Origin: JAGNXB01 sp942490895
GTDB lineage: Bacteria; Bacteroidota; Bacteroidia; Chitinophagales; Saprospiraceae
Direction: 5' to 3'
NCBI GenBank assembly: GCA_942490895.1
Contig: CALNZC010000070.1
Span: forward strand, 115,558 to 179,557
Length of the DNA stretch: 64,000 bases
The notes under the pieces were generated by a model. It saw only the letters and a program-made list of their open reading frames with translations, searched no databases and was not told the DNA's origin. Within the stretch, counting starts at the first letter, position 1; the number at the start of each line of letters is the position of its first letter. A program made the translations under genes and the position numbers. Below are positions 19,167 through 28,101 of this stretch, in pieces.

Positions 19167-19925
19167 ATGAAAAAGCTTCGTGTTCTATTAATCGATGATG
19201 AGCTATTCTGCTTGGAAACACTCAAGTGGGAATTAGAGCAACATTGCCCTGAAGTAGAAATTCTGGCTTTGTGCCAAAGCGGAACTGAAGCGATTCAGGC
19301 GATTCAAACACATGAACCCGACGCTGTGTTTCTGGACATTGAAATGCCCTATATGAATGCCTTTGAAATGCTCCAGGAATTGGATACCATAAATTTTTCC
19401 ATTGTATTTACCACCGCCTACGATCAGTTTGCCATTCATGCCATTAAAGTCAATGCCCTGGATTACCTCCTCAAGCCCATTGGCAGTGAAGAATTAAAAT
19501 CAGCTGTTCAAAAGATCAGGAGCCATCATCAAACCAATGTGTCCGGGAACAACCTTCGTAGTCTGATGGAACACCTTCTTGCCAATCAGCATGAGGTGCA
19601 AAAAATTGCCTTGCCTACCATGCAGGGTTTGGAAATGGTGCGTGTCGATCAAATCGTATTCGTAGAAGCGGACAGTAATTACACCCATTTTCACTTACTT
19701 TCCGGGAACAAAATTTTGATTTCTAAAACGTTGAAACAAATTGAAGAATCTTTGAAAGAACACGACTGCTTCATTCGCACACATCAGTCATTTCTGGTCA
19801 ATACTCGTTTGATCGACCGGTATCATCGCGGATCCGGAGGTAGCCTGGATATGGCAAACGGGGTACAAGTTCCAGTCTCTCAAAGTCGAAAAGATGATGT
19901 TTTAATGCGCCTGAAAAACGAATAG
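19167..19925 (+). CDS. LytTR-family response regulator
   Basis: A 252-residue cytoplasmic transcription factor. The receiver domain (residues 1-120) has the acidic pair Asp10-Asp11, the phosphoacceptor Asp57 in VFLDIEMP, the switch Thr in FTTAYD and Lys in LLKPIG. The C-terminal LytTR DNA-binding domain (about 150-250) shows QIVFVEADSNYTHFHL, FIRTHQSFLVN and VPVSQSRK. It is co-transcribed with the propeller kinase just upstream. The next genes downstream, after a 500-base gap, encode T9SS and collagen-like surface proteins, plausible but unproven targets. Confidence 0.93.
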   Translation: MKKLRVLLIDDELFCLETLKWELEQHCPEVEILALCQSGTEAIQAIQTHEPDAVFLDIEMPYMNAFEMLQELDTINFSIVFTTAYDQFAIHAIKVNALDYLLKPIGSEELKSAVQKIRSHHQTNVSGNNLRSLMEHLLANQHEVQKIALPTMQGLEMVRVDQIVFVEADSNYTHFHLLSGNKILISKTLKQIEESLKEHDCFIRTHQSFLVNTRLIDRYHRGSGGSLDMANGVQVPVSQSRKDDVLMRLKNE

Positions 19926-20428
19926 CATTTCTGTCAACATCCCTTTACAGGCGCGCCCGATCTAGCTAAACATCAACTTATACTCCCCACCTCCTTCTGA
20001 AAATCCTTCCCTTTTCAAGCCGCTTTCGGTGCGCTTTATGCGCCTGACAAGCTGCATTTTTACTCGAGGTAAATCTAAAAGGGTTCTTCCAAAAGATCCC
20101 ATCATTCCGGTCAGAAGAACATCCAAATAAAACCCCTCATGTCATTGTAAGAGCACCGTGCCATGCCCGGCTTCACACCGGGGATGACTTATGCAACCAG
20201 TGTTCCAACCCCAGGAAAGCTTGCCCAATGATTCCGTCGACCTGGCTTGTCACAATGTCAAAATAACAGCCCCAATTTCAATCCCCCGAAATCAAATACT
20301 CACCCATGTTTGCCAAAAACACCATGGGAAGACCCGAATACTCATTGTCTAAAAAGAGTACATGAGTGGGGGGATATATTTGAAATAACAAACCCGAATT
20401 ATTTCCACTCACCCACTAAATCATTTTT
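19926..20428. other. Intergenic stretch with small inverted repeats
   Basis: 503 bases between the LytTR regulator and the surface-protein operon. It holds an imperfect stem CCCGG-CTTCACA-CCGGG near 20.17 kb of a type seen elsewhere in intergenic DNA here (near 37.02 kb). A 61-codon frame at 20247-20432 is low in complexity and unlike a protein. LytTR binding repeats may lie here, but I could not define them. Confidence 0.5.
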
Positions 20429-20902
20429 ATGAGAGCATTTCTATTCACGATTTCTTTCATCCTGCCAATTTGCCTGTTTGCACAGCAGGGAACAACAGCG
20501 GCAGGTGGGGAGATTCAATCATCCTTCGGGGAGATCAGCTATTCGATTGGACAACTGAGTAATGGCGCATTTAGTACAGCATCTGGAAGCATGTATGAAG
20601 GCTTGCAACAACCCTATGAAATTGTGGTGACAAATACGACAAACTGGGGAGATCAATTAGGCATTCAGATCACAGCTTTTCCAAATCCAGTGAATGATCA
20701 ACTGCAGCTCACATTCAATCAGGACCCTCCGGAGAACTGCCGGATCCATTGCATCAATGCCGCTGGTCTGACCGTCTTCACCCAAGAAGTTGATCAGCTC
20801 AAAACAGCCCTTAGCATGCATGAATTAACTCCAGGATATTACTTCCTCACTGTGGTTTCCTCAGGCACACTTCTTTCATCCATCACGATCATCAAACAAT
20901 AA
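20429..20902 (+). CDS. Small secreted protein with T9SS sorting domain
   Basis: A 157-residue exported protein. The signal peptide ends near residue 19 (PICLFAQQ). The first half contains GGEIQSSFGEISYSIGQLSNGAF and MYEGLQQPYEI, a pattern common in small Bacteroidota surface proteins that carry little more than a sorting signal. The second half is a type A Por sorting domain: TAFPNPVNDQLQLTF, INAAGLTVFTQEV, LTPGYYFLTVVS. It sits 5 bases before the collagen-like gene, so the two are probably co-transcribed, and the pair recurs together in related genomes as far as I know. The function is unknown. Confidence 0.8.
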   Translation: MRAFLFTISFILPICLFAQQGTTAAGGEIQSSFGEISYSIGQLSNGAFSTASGSMYEGLQQPYEIVVTNTTNWGDQLGIQITAFPNPVNDQLQLTFNQDPPENCRIHCINAAGLTVFTQEVDQLKTALSMHELTPGYYFLTVVSSGTLLSSITIIKQ

Positions 20903-20907
20903 ATACC

Positions 20908-23247
20908 ATGAAAAAGATATTGACACTTTTCAGCATTCTCCTTTTAATGAGCGAGGCTGTTCTGGCCCAGGCACCGGCTCGTATGAACTACCAGGCCGTC
21001 ATTCGGGATGGCTCTGAAAAACTGGTCGTGAATTCGCCGATCGGGGTTCGGATTCAGATCCGTCAAACGGCTTCATCCGGAACAATTATTTACAGTGAAC
21101 ATCATGTCGTCACCACCAACCAAAATGGATTAGCCACATTGGTTATCGGTACGGGGACAGTTAATGTCGGCACCTTTGGCTCCATCGATTGGTCACAAGG
21201 GCCCTATTTTATTCAGACTGAATCAGATCTGAATGGAGGCACAAATTATACCATATCCGGAACCAGTGAATTGCTCAGTGTTCCCTTTGCATTATATGCA
21301 GCGAATGGAGGCGTCCCTGGCCCACAAGGTCCTCCAGGTATTCAAGGCCCACAAGGCATTCAAGGAGCACAGGGACCTCAGGGTGTAAAGGGAGTAGATG
21401 GATCCGGGGTCAAGATCGTCGGATCTGTGAACACTCAAAATGATCTGAACCCAAATTATTCAGGGGACGTAGGCGACATGATGATCACTCAGGATGATGG
21501 TGTTGGCCATGTATGGGATGGCAGCCAATGGGTAGCCATCGGTCAGATCAGAGGCCCTGAAGGCCCGCAAGGGTTAGCTGGACCTACCGGTCCCCAAGGA
21601 CCCAAGGGGGACCAGGGCGTTCAAGGCATAGCAGGACCTCAAGGAAATACTGGACCTCAAGGAAACACAGGGCCTCAGGGGCCAAAGGGCGATACTGGCG
21701 CCCAGGGCACTACAGGTCCACAAGGACCCAAGGGAGATGCCGGTGCTCAGGGCCCATCCGGTCCGCAAGGCGCGAAGGGAGATACGGGACTACAGGGTCC
21801 GATCGGCCCACAGGGTCCTGCAGGCTCCTATACTGCTGGAAACGGGATTACTATTGCTTCAAATGTGATTTCTGCAGTGGACCAAAGCGCTAGCAATGAA
21901 TTACAGACGATCAGCTTGAGTGGCAACAACCTCAATCTCAGCCAGGGTGGTGGCTCGGTTGATCTAAGTGCCATTGGAAACAATGTCTGGTCATTAAATG
22001 GGAATAAAGCTTACTACAATGATGGCTTTGTCGGTATCGGTACAAATAACCCTGATCGCGAATTCCATTTGCAAAGTGCAAACGATGCACGTATTAAAAT
22101 TCAATCTACAGGTGGGACGAATAACGGTGCCGAGGTTCGCCTGCTTCGGAATAATGGCGGGAGCAGCTTATTGCTTGACTTACATCCCTCTTCCAGTATT
22201 GTCTCTTTTGCGGATGGCACGCCATGGGCTGGATCTGGCATCCTGACCACCCTTGGAGGTCCCAATCGTTTGTCCATCAACTCGGAGGGCGGTCCAATGA
22301 ACCTGATGACCCAAGGAAATACCCGACTGTATATTGCTGACCAGGGGAAAGTAGGCATCGGAACCACCAATCCATCAGAAAAGTTAGAAGTATCCGGTGA
22401 TATCCGCATCAGTGATGGCACTCCCGCAGTCCAATTTTATAATGGCAGCACCTGGAAAGGGTATATGTATCATGATGGCACAGATCTGATCTCTGGAAAC
22501 GTCAGTCTGGAGAATATTCTGTTCCAAACAAACGCCACCACTATTGGTCAACTGAACTGGGATGGACTGACCTTATCCAGACCTGGAAAAACCATTGAAT
22601 TGGGAAGCCCCTCAGGAGGCGCTGCCTACATGCGTATCCTGGATGGGAATGCCGCCAATAACCTCAATATTCGCAGTAACGGTGTTTCCATCTCCGAAGG
22701 TGGAACAACAAATTCTGGTAACTATGCCTTGCGTGTCGTGCACAACGAAGCCGATTATGGATTAGACATATACAATCCAACTTCTGAGGATCACTGGGAA
22801 ATATATGCTGCAACCAATGGCTCATTATACCTCTATGCCAACACGAATTATCGCGGAATATTTGATGCCACTACAGGGGCCTATGCTTCAGCTTCGGATA
22901 GGCGGTTGAAAACAAATATCACGGGACTTGAGCCAACACTTGACAAAGTGCTCAAACTCAAACCTACCAGGTATGCCTATCTGGCCAATAATCCGGATGG
23001 CAAATCTTCCATCGGGTTTATTGCTCAGGATGTCAGACCATTGTTCCCGGAAATGGTACACGAATTGGAAGGGGAACGAAGTGACGGAATGCTTGCTGTG
23101 AATTATGCCGGATTCTCCGTCCTCGCCGTCAAAGCCATTCAGGAGCAGCAAGAGATCATAGATCAACAGGCTCAAGCTATTGATGTCTTGAACAAATCCC
23201 TGGAACTTCTGGAAGCTCGGATTTCACAACTGGAGTCCCAGAAATAA
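20908..23247 (+). CDS. Collagen-like surface protein with peptidase S74 tail-fibre chaperone domain
   Basis: A 779-residue exported protein. After a signal peptide (to about residue 20) comes a beta-rich head (about 25-130) containing MNYQAVIRDG. Two tracts of collagen Gly-X-Y triplets follow (about residues 134-170 and 213-310), rich in GPQGPKGD and GPQGNT units. A long beta-repeat region holds several GIGTTNPSEKLEVSGD-type units. The C-terminus is an intramolecular chaperone of the S74 type, beginning SDRRLKTNI, with GFIAQDV and ending in a trimeric coiled coil. In phage tail fibres this domain drives trimerisation and can cut itself off at the conserved serine. The protein is likely a trimeric fibre on the cell surface. 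Confidence 0.85.
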   Translation: MKKILTLFSILLLMSEAVLAQAPARMNYQAVIRDGSEKLVVNSPIGVRIQIRQTASSGTIIYSEHHVVTTNQNGLATLVIGTGTVNVGTFGSIDWSQGPYFIQTESDLNGGTNYTISGTSELLSVPFALYAANGGVPGPQGPPGIQGPQGIQGAQGPQGVKGVDGSGVKIVGSVNTQNDLNPNYSGDVGDMMITQDDGVGHVWDGSQWVAIGQIRGPEGPQGLAGPTGPQGPKGDQGVQGIAGPQGNTGPQGNTGPQGPKGDTGAQGTTGPQGPKGDAGAQGPSGPQGAKGDTGLQGPIGPQGPAGSYTAGNGITIASNVISAVDQSASNELQTISLSGNNLNLSQGGGSVDLSAIGNNVWSLNGNKAYYNDGFVGIGTNNPDREFHLQSANDARIKIQSTGGTNNGAEVRLLRNNGGSSLLLDLHPSSSIVSFADGTPWAGSGILTTLGGPNRLSINSEGGPMNLMTQGNTRLYIADQGKVGIGTTNPSEKLEVSGDIRISDGTPAVQFYNGSTWKGYMYHDGTDLISGNVSLENILFQTNATTIGQLNWDGLTLSRPGKTIELGSPSGGAAYMRILDGNAANNLNIRSNGVSISEGGTTNSGNYALRVVHNEADYGLDIYNPTSEDHWEIYAATNGSLYLYANTNYRGIFDATTGAYASASDRRLKTNITGLEPTLDKVLKLKPTRYAYLANNPDGKSSIGFIAQDVRPLFPEMVHELEGERSDGMLAVNYAGFSVLAVKAIQEQQEIIDQQAQAIDVLNKSLELLEARISQLESQK

Positions 23248-23265
23248 ATCGCTAAGAGTGGCCCA

Positions 23266-23306
23266 GTCCGACGAATCAATGGATTACCTCCGGAGGTTCG
23301 TCGGAC
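23266..23306 (+). terminator. Hairpin after the collagen-like gene
   Basis: A ten-base perfect stem GTCCGACGAA / TTCGTCGGAC with a second small palindrome CCTCCGGAGG in its loop. No T-run follows, so it could be a rho-independent terminator only in part, or a 3' stabilising structure. Confidence 0.5.
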
Positions 23307-23358
23307 ACTCGCCAAAGCGGCCATTGAACTAATTAATTTCTTTGACTATACCCGCACA

Positions 23359-24279
23359 ATGAAACACATTTACACCACCCTTATACTCTTGTTGGGGATA
23401 GCCCAATCACTCCAGGTTTCAGCTCAGGATTTGAATAACCTTGCCCCAGTAGCCTGGTACACGCTGATTGACTCAACAGGTGATAAACTTGAATTAAAGC
23501 CGGAAGCAGAATTGACAAATGCACCATTCGAAGGGAGCGATGGTGTCTATTCCAATGGCTTGTATCTCTACAGTGGCACTCCAGGAGGGTGCCTGGTTAC
23601 CACGCCAAATCTTCCAGAGCTCTACGACTCTTCATTTGCCGTGTCCCTCCAATTTCGGATAGATTCACTGGACGGCGAATCCCACCCTATTATGATTATT
23701 GGTGACTCCTGGAGATATCTGGGCCTCTCTTTACTTTATGATGATCGGTGGGTCATTGACTTCAACGGATATGCCTATGCCCTGCCCGGAACAAAGGCGT
23801 TGGCGGGTCAATGGTATGAGGTTACGATTATGTACAGTGCTGACGACTCAACTGCATTTTACTATTTAGATGGGGCAATCATTTCGGAACATAAAGGACC
23901 ACTGATTCGAGACCTCAATGATGGCCGAATCAGCAATACAAATTCAGGACAAGCAAGAACCTTCCGGGGGAACTGGCGAAATCTGAGGATATTCAGTTCT
24001 GACGAATTATCCTCTCCGATCTACCAACCTCAACAAATCCGAAATTTTCAGATTTTCCCGAATCCGACACATGGTCACCTCGTGATCACTCAACAAGATG
24101 ACCGATACGATTATTGGGAAATTATGGACCTGACCCATCCAAACCCGGTTATGCAAGGGACCTGGACCTCTTCCCTGATGGAAATTCAAATGGCTTCCTT
24201 ACCCGCAGGCCTTTATTTGTTCAAAGCACTGAATCGAACGTCACAAGAGATCAGGACCAGACTATTTGTGAAGCAGTAG
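23359..24279 (+). CDS. Secreted LamG-like (concanavalin A-fold) protein with T9SS sorting domain
   Basis: A 306-residue exported protein. The signal peptide ends near residue 22 (VSAQ). The central 180 residues resemble a LamG/ConA-like jelly roll: FAVSLQFRIDSLDGESHPIMIIGDSW, a middle LAGQWYEVTIMYSADDSTAFYYLDGAII, and FRGNWRNLRIFSSDELS, which is the usual end of such domains. It is followed by a sorting domain: IFPNPTHGHLVITQ, MASLPAGLYLFKAL. It probably binds a carbohydrate or surface ligand after T9SS export. It comes after the collagen-like gene but behind a hairpin, so it may be a separate transcript. Confidence 0.8.
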   Translation: MKHIYTTLILLLGIAQSLQVSAQDLNNLAPVAWYTLIDSTGDKLELKPEAELTNAPFEGSDGVYSNGLYLYSGTPGGCLVTTPNLPELYDSSFAVSLQFRIDSLDGESHPIMIIGDSWRYLGLSLLYDDRWVIDFNGYAYALPGTKALAGQWYEVTIMYSADDSTAFYYLDGAIISEHKGPLIRDLNDGRISNTNSGQARTFRGNWRNLRIFSSDELSSPIYQPQQIRNFQIFPNPTHGHLVITQQDDRYDYWEIMDLTHPNPVMQGTWTSSLMEIQMASLPAGLYLFKALNRTSQEIRTRLFVKQ

Positions 24280-24423
24280 GATGGAGCATGGGAGAAATAC
24301 GCAAAACCAAATCAAACCCTGAAGGAAGTGTCCTTCATATATAAACAGAGCTTCCCCCTTTAAGGTAGATCAGCAATCGCGAAATGATCAAATGTAAAAC
24401 GTTATCCCTCTCAGGCAGATGTG

Positions 24424-24780
24424 CTATTCCTCTTCATTATCGTCGTTGTCATCCTCATCTTCAAAATCGAGGTAATCGCGAAGGCTCTCCAGAACACACT
24501 CGATCAGATAACGCTGTGCTTCGGGATGATCATCATGATTCTCCAGGACGGCATTCACCAGCATTCCCATCATATCTCCCAGATCTTCAACATCTGCTGC
24601 AGAATACATCTCTCCATTCAGGAAGGGGTTTTCCGGGGCATCTGGGTTGGGTTCGTGATTGCCGATAAGTGCCAGGAACCGATATGGGGTTTCTTCCAGG
24701 TTGGGTGTCTCGGTCAGCTCTTTCAAATTTTCTCGCAATTCTTCAAATCGCTCGTCTAATGATTGATCACCTTTTTTCAT
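24424..24780 (-). CDS. Small acidic protein of unknown function
   Basis: I do not recognise this 118-residue protein. It has no signal peptide. The start is charged and helical (DERFEELRENLKELTETP); the middle has RFLALIGNHEPNPDAPENPF, and the last 15 residues are almost all Asp, Glu and Asn. Such acidic tails suggest a soluble cytoplasmic protein that binds a basic partner. The family-like sequence complexity and the clean open frame support a real gene. It lies convergent with the LamG-like gene and downstream of the DinB-like gene on the same strand (about 106 bases). Confidence 0.6.
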   Translation of the reverse strand: MKKGDQSLDERFEELRENLKELTETPNLEETPYRFLALIGNHEPNPDAPENPFLNGEMYSAADVEDLGDMMGMLVNAVLENHDDHPEAQRYLIECVLESLRDYLDFEDEDDNDDNEEE

Positions 24781-24886
24781 CCTGAATAGATTTGTGGGTC
24801 TGAAGCCGGTATCCGGCCGAAGGCCAAGGTCCGGCTAAATCCTCGGAACACAAAATACTGGCGGTAAAGTTTTTGTCTGACCTGAT

Positions 24887-25348
24887 TCAACGAACATACC
24901 TGATCATAGCCATGGCATAACCGAGATGCAATCCCTCATGCACTGGCGCGAATCGGATTGCATCCGCCACGTTGGACAGTGCAACACCATAGGTGGTAGT
25001 ATATGATTTGTACTCCAGGAAAACCCCGTTTTGAAGATCCCTTTCCACCTGCTCCAGTGTCCTTTCAGATAATGATTGAAGCCGGTGCCATTCCGCTGCC
25101 TCTGCGGGCCCTTCTGGACGGGATCCCCGCCGGTAGCGATCCACAAGATGCTGTTCTATATTCAATGGGATGCCAGACAACCCATAGGTCAGCAAAGGTA
25201 GCGTAACCACCATATGCCCGAAATTCCAAATCAGGTTATTTGTAAATCCGTCTGGCACCTGATTGAGCTGATGGAGTTTCAAGTCTCGGACTATGTGTAG
25301 AAAATTGGAGCGTGTTTGGCGCATCAAATCAAAAGAAGCAGCAAGCAT
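24887..25348 (-). CDS. DinB-like (DinB_2/YfiT) protein
   Basis: A 153-residue four-helix-bundle protein of the DinB/YfiT superfamily. The metal-binding histidine pattern is visible: the helix IWNFGHMVVT supplies the first His, and the C-terminal HEGLHLGY supplies two more. Family members are often metal-dependent thiol (for example bacillithiol or mycothiol) transferases or hydrolases, or have no known role. The start is MLAASFDLMRQTRSNFLHIV, typical of the first helix. It is probably cytoplasmic and monocistronic. Confidence 0.82.
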   Translation of the reverse strand: MLAASFDLMRQTRSNFLHIVRDLKLHQLNQVPDGFTNNLIWNFGHMVVTLPLLTYGLSGIPLNIEQHLVDRYRRGSRPEGPAEAAEWHRLQSLSERTLEQVERDLQNGVFLEYKSYTTTYGVALSNVADAIRFAPVHEGLHLGYAMAMIRYVR

Positions 25349-25620
25349 AAGTGATCAGGTACTTGGTTCAACGGAATATCCCAGTCCTCCATTTCAATGC
25401 AAATCAGTGGAGTGGTTACCAAAATACATCATTCCAAATTCTGGAGTGCTGAAACTCCTTTCTCCTTTACAACCTCCTCAAACAATGTCCAGCATACTCT
25501 TCATTACCAGATGAATAGATATTACAGATAGTCACCATGCTTTTGTACCTTCGAATCGGCCGGTTCATCCGGCGGCTACTTTTTTGTCCCAAAAACCGCC
25601 AGCGGCCCGGGTGGGCCGGC

Positions 25621-26484
25621 CTAATCCCTTTTTGCCTCCACTGCACGAACTACCAACTGCATGGGGGTTCCCATCGCCCTGAATCGCTTCCAGCGATTTT
25701 GGCTCCCGTACCGGTAGTAATGTGATTCTCCCAGCAGTGGATAATGGACTGGAATGGACAAAAGCCCGCCCTCTCCTTTCGCAGCTACCCACTCTACATA
25801 CACCATGCATTCTTCACGTACACTGAGCTGTACAGCCCGCAAATCCACTTGAATCCACCCTTTCTGCCGGGGACCTAAAGAGATTAGAATGGGTTGGGTA
25901 TGCATCGGAGACTCCGGACTTCCCCGACGCAACTGCATCACCTGAATACGAAACGTGACCTCCTCAAATTCATTCGCAGCCAGATAAAAGGACAACGTAT
26001 CCAGAATAAATTCTCCACCCATCCTGAACGGACGCCCCACCGCTGATCCCAAATTCTGGTCAGGCCTTTTTTCGATAGCCAAATTCACTTGAGAACGGTA
26101 TCGCTTCCGTAAGGAGCCCAGTCGCTTGGCCTGACCTTTAGGTCGTACCACCAATTCAGGAAGATTCATAGTTACCGTCTGCAATCGGATCGTATCCGGC
26201 ACACGAGAGCTCACTTGCTGCAGGATGTGGGTGGCATAACCGACGTATGAATATTGAAGGGTCACCTCTCCGAGATCCTTCAATTTCAATGTATACCGGC
26301 CATGGACATCCGTCACTGTACCCAGGGTGGTTTGGGGTATGCCAACGTTGACATATGCCATTGGCTCTCCGGTATCTCCGTCCAGAATCAGTCCGGTTAG
26401 TTCCACTTCCTGGGCGACCAAAGCGGTGTGCATCACGCTCACCATCATCAGTATTCGGTAGAATGAATTTTGCAAAACCATCAT
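25621..26484 (-). CDS. Secreted carboxypeptidase-regulatory-like domain protein
   Basis: A 287-residue exported protein. A hydrophobic signal (to about residue 25, ending ALVAQ) is followed by a carboxypeptidase-D regulatory-like fold of the TonB-plug accessory type: VELTGLILDGDTGEPMAYVNVGI, TVTDVHGRYTLKL, VTLQYSYVGYATHI. The rest (about 110-287) is beta-rich and contains RFRMGGEF-like and HYPLLGESHYYRYGSQNRW stretches I cannot assign. It starts at 26484, because the frame above it overlaps the M50-like gene. It is last in a three-gene block after two membrane-protease-like proteins. It is probably periplasmic or at the outer membrane. Confidence 0.75.
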   Translation of the reverse strand: MMVLQNSFYRILMMVSVMHTALVAQEVELTGLILDGDTGEPMAYVNVGIPQTTLGTVTDVHGRYTLKLKDLGEVTLQYSYVGYATHILQQVSSRVPDTIRLQTVTMNLPELVVRPKGQAKRLGSLRKRYRSQVNLAIEKRPDQNLGSAVGRPFRMGGEFILDTLSFYLAANEFEEVTFRIQVMQLRRGSPESPMHTQPILISLGPRQKGWIQVDLRAVQLSVREECMVYVEWVAAKGEGGLLSIPVHYPLLGESHYYRYGSQNRWKRFRAMGTPMQLVVRAVEAKRD

Positions 26485-26491
26485 CAGGAGA

Positions 26492-27082
26492 TTAATTGAA
26501 AAATGTAAAAAACAGACGCAGGCCACCCATACTCAATGCAGAACAAGTACAGTACCATCCCAATATCGGGACCATGTCGGACGGTGCCCTTCGCACCCAT
26601 TTCCAGGTCAACCAAGCCATGCCCAATCCAGCCAGAAAGAGAGGCACACGCAGCATGGGCTCATAGTCCTGGACACCCAGCATATCCGATAATGGGATAA
26701 TATTGCTGATCGTAAAATAAGTGGTTACTTCCACCAAATGGGCCAGGCCGAAAAACAGCAGCCAATTCCTGAGCAGATCAGGAAGTTTCCGGAAATACCC
26801 TAAGAAAAAGAAGACTAGTGTCGCCATGACCATGTTCACCATTACGCCACCCATTGAGCCGTGAAAAATGGCTTCTGAATGGAGCAGATCCAGACAGGCA
26901 GAATCCAGAGGGCCCGGGTTGGCATTCCCAAAGTGAAATGGAACATCCACATCCCACAGGACAGGATTGCAGCCATAGAATTGAAAAATAATGGCATGCC
27001 CCAATTCATGTTGCCAGATAGCTGCATACAGGGCAGTATATCCGCTGACCACCATCGTCATTATGCGTAGGAAATTGTTCAT
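26492..27082 (-). CDS. Membrane protein with HELGH zinc motif (M50-like metalloprotease)
   Basis: A 196-residue protein with about five hydrophobic segments. The HExxH motif HELGHAIIFQFYG lies in the first transmembrane region (about residues 25-37), as in site-2 type (M50) intramembrane metalloproteases, which cut membrane-embedded substrates. A second conserved region would be expected to carry a metal ligand Asp; LVEVTTYFTISNIIPLSD is a candidate but is not the classical NPDG. The protein could be an M50-related inactive or divergent member. It lies 12 bases after the CPBP protease and 7 before the regulatory-like domain protein, so it forms an operon with them. Confidence 0.66.
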   Translation of the reverse strand: MNNFLRIMTMVVSGYTALYAAIWQHELGHAIIFQFYGCNPVLWDVDVPFHFGNANPGPLDSACLDLLHSEAIFHGSMGGVMVNMVMATLVFFFLGYFRKLPDLLRNWLLFFGLAHLVEVTTYFTISNIIPLSDMLGVQDYEPMLRVPLFLAGLGMAWLTWKWVRRAPSDMVPILGWYCTCSALSMGGLRLFFTFFN

Positions 27083-27094
27083 AACCGGTAGTGT

Positions 27095-27901
27095 TTATAG
27101 CGTGGTCAACGATGCGATGCTTGACGTCTCCATCTCGGAAGGGATGCGGTGTTCCGGAGGATTGATCCACAGATTCTTCCGCGTTATCCTGGGCCCCCCA
27201 TTGGTCTTATTCCGACGGATTGTGACGATCACAGAAATGGCGATGGTCATTCCCCGAAACAGGTTGGCTTCCCAGCCTCCACCTGCATTCGTACCTGCGG
27301 CAAAGAGCATCCACCAGGCATTCATCAACAGGTGCATGAAAATGGGCACCCACAGGTTTCGATCCCATTCGATATACAACCAGGCAAACCACATCCCACC
27401 CATGGCCGTAACTGAAAAAATGCCAATTGCACTGGCCATGTCGCTGGCCTGATAAAGATGAAGCCCCCCAAAAACCAGGGCATTGATCAATCCGGCAGGA
27501 ATGAATCCCCAACCTGCAAATCGAAAAAGCTGTCCGAAAAGAAACCCGCGATAGACCAGCTCCTCAAAAACAGGTGCCAGAAAAATGGTCCAGGCCACCA
27601 CCTTCCAGGATACGTCGATATGCATCCCTGCCATGACCCCATACCCGATCATCATCGGCAAGCAAAACAGAAAAGCCTCTCGAAATGCCGTCCGGAAATT
27701 CCCGTTCAGACCCCATACGTCTGCCAGGGCGAGGTGACGATGAATAAGGATCAATGCTGCAGATAATGTGGCCAGCGGAAAACCTACCCGAAGCAACATA
27801 TCCAGCAGGGGAAACGCGGTATGAATGCTGGGCATGAAATACTTACTCAGGATCCAGGCCAGGAGTGTGATGATGGTGATTTTCAAAGTGCTGTTGGACA
27901 T
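27095..27901 (-). CDS. CPBP-family intramembrane metalloprotease
   Basis: A 268-residue polytopic inner-membrane protein of the CAAX-prenyl-protease/bacteriocin-processing (CPBP, Abi) family. All three catalytic motifs are clear: EELVYRGFLFG with the double-glutamate and arginine, then FGGLHLYQ with a histidine, then HLLMNAWW with the last histidine. Such proteins cleave membrane substrates or take part in peptide self-immunity and surface anchoring; the substrate here is unknown. It is first in a compact block with the M50-like gene and a secreted domain protein. A LytTR regulator gene with its own membrane part lies upstream across 200 bases. Confidence 0.9.
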   Translation of the reverse strand: MSNSTLKITIITLLAWILSKYFMPSIHTAFPLLDMLLRVGFPLATLSAALILIHRHLALADVWGLNGNFRTAFREAFLFCLPMMIGYGVMAGMHIDVSWKVVAWTIFLAPVFEELVYRGFLFGQLFRFAGWGFIPAGLINALVFGGLHLYQASDMASAIGIFSVTAMGGMWFAWLYIEWDRNLWVPIFMHLLMNAWWMLFAAGTNAGGGWEANLFRGMTIAISVIVTIRRNKTNGGPRITRKNLWINPPEHRIPSEMETSSIASLTTL

Positions 27902-28101
27902 AGCCAGTCATATTGTGGGAGTGAACCCTGTGAAGGAATGATCCAAAGATGACGGGCTTCACAGCACCAGCAAAATGGTCTGTGGCCGAGCGATGATCCG
28001 CGGGGTAAACCGTTGTGAGAAGGGCTGAAATGGAGGATTGAGGGGCCAGATACATCCCTGCTCCTGGGCCGAATAGCCGGATTGAGGGGTTGGATGACGC
28101 C

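Noticed and set aside
20247..20432. 61-codon frame before the small T9SS gene
   Set aside because: Low-complexity composition (Pro, Asn, His), no start signal and overlap with the next gene start.
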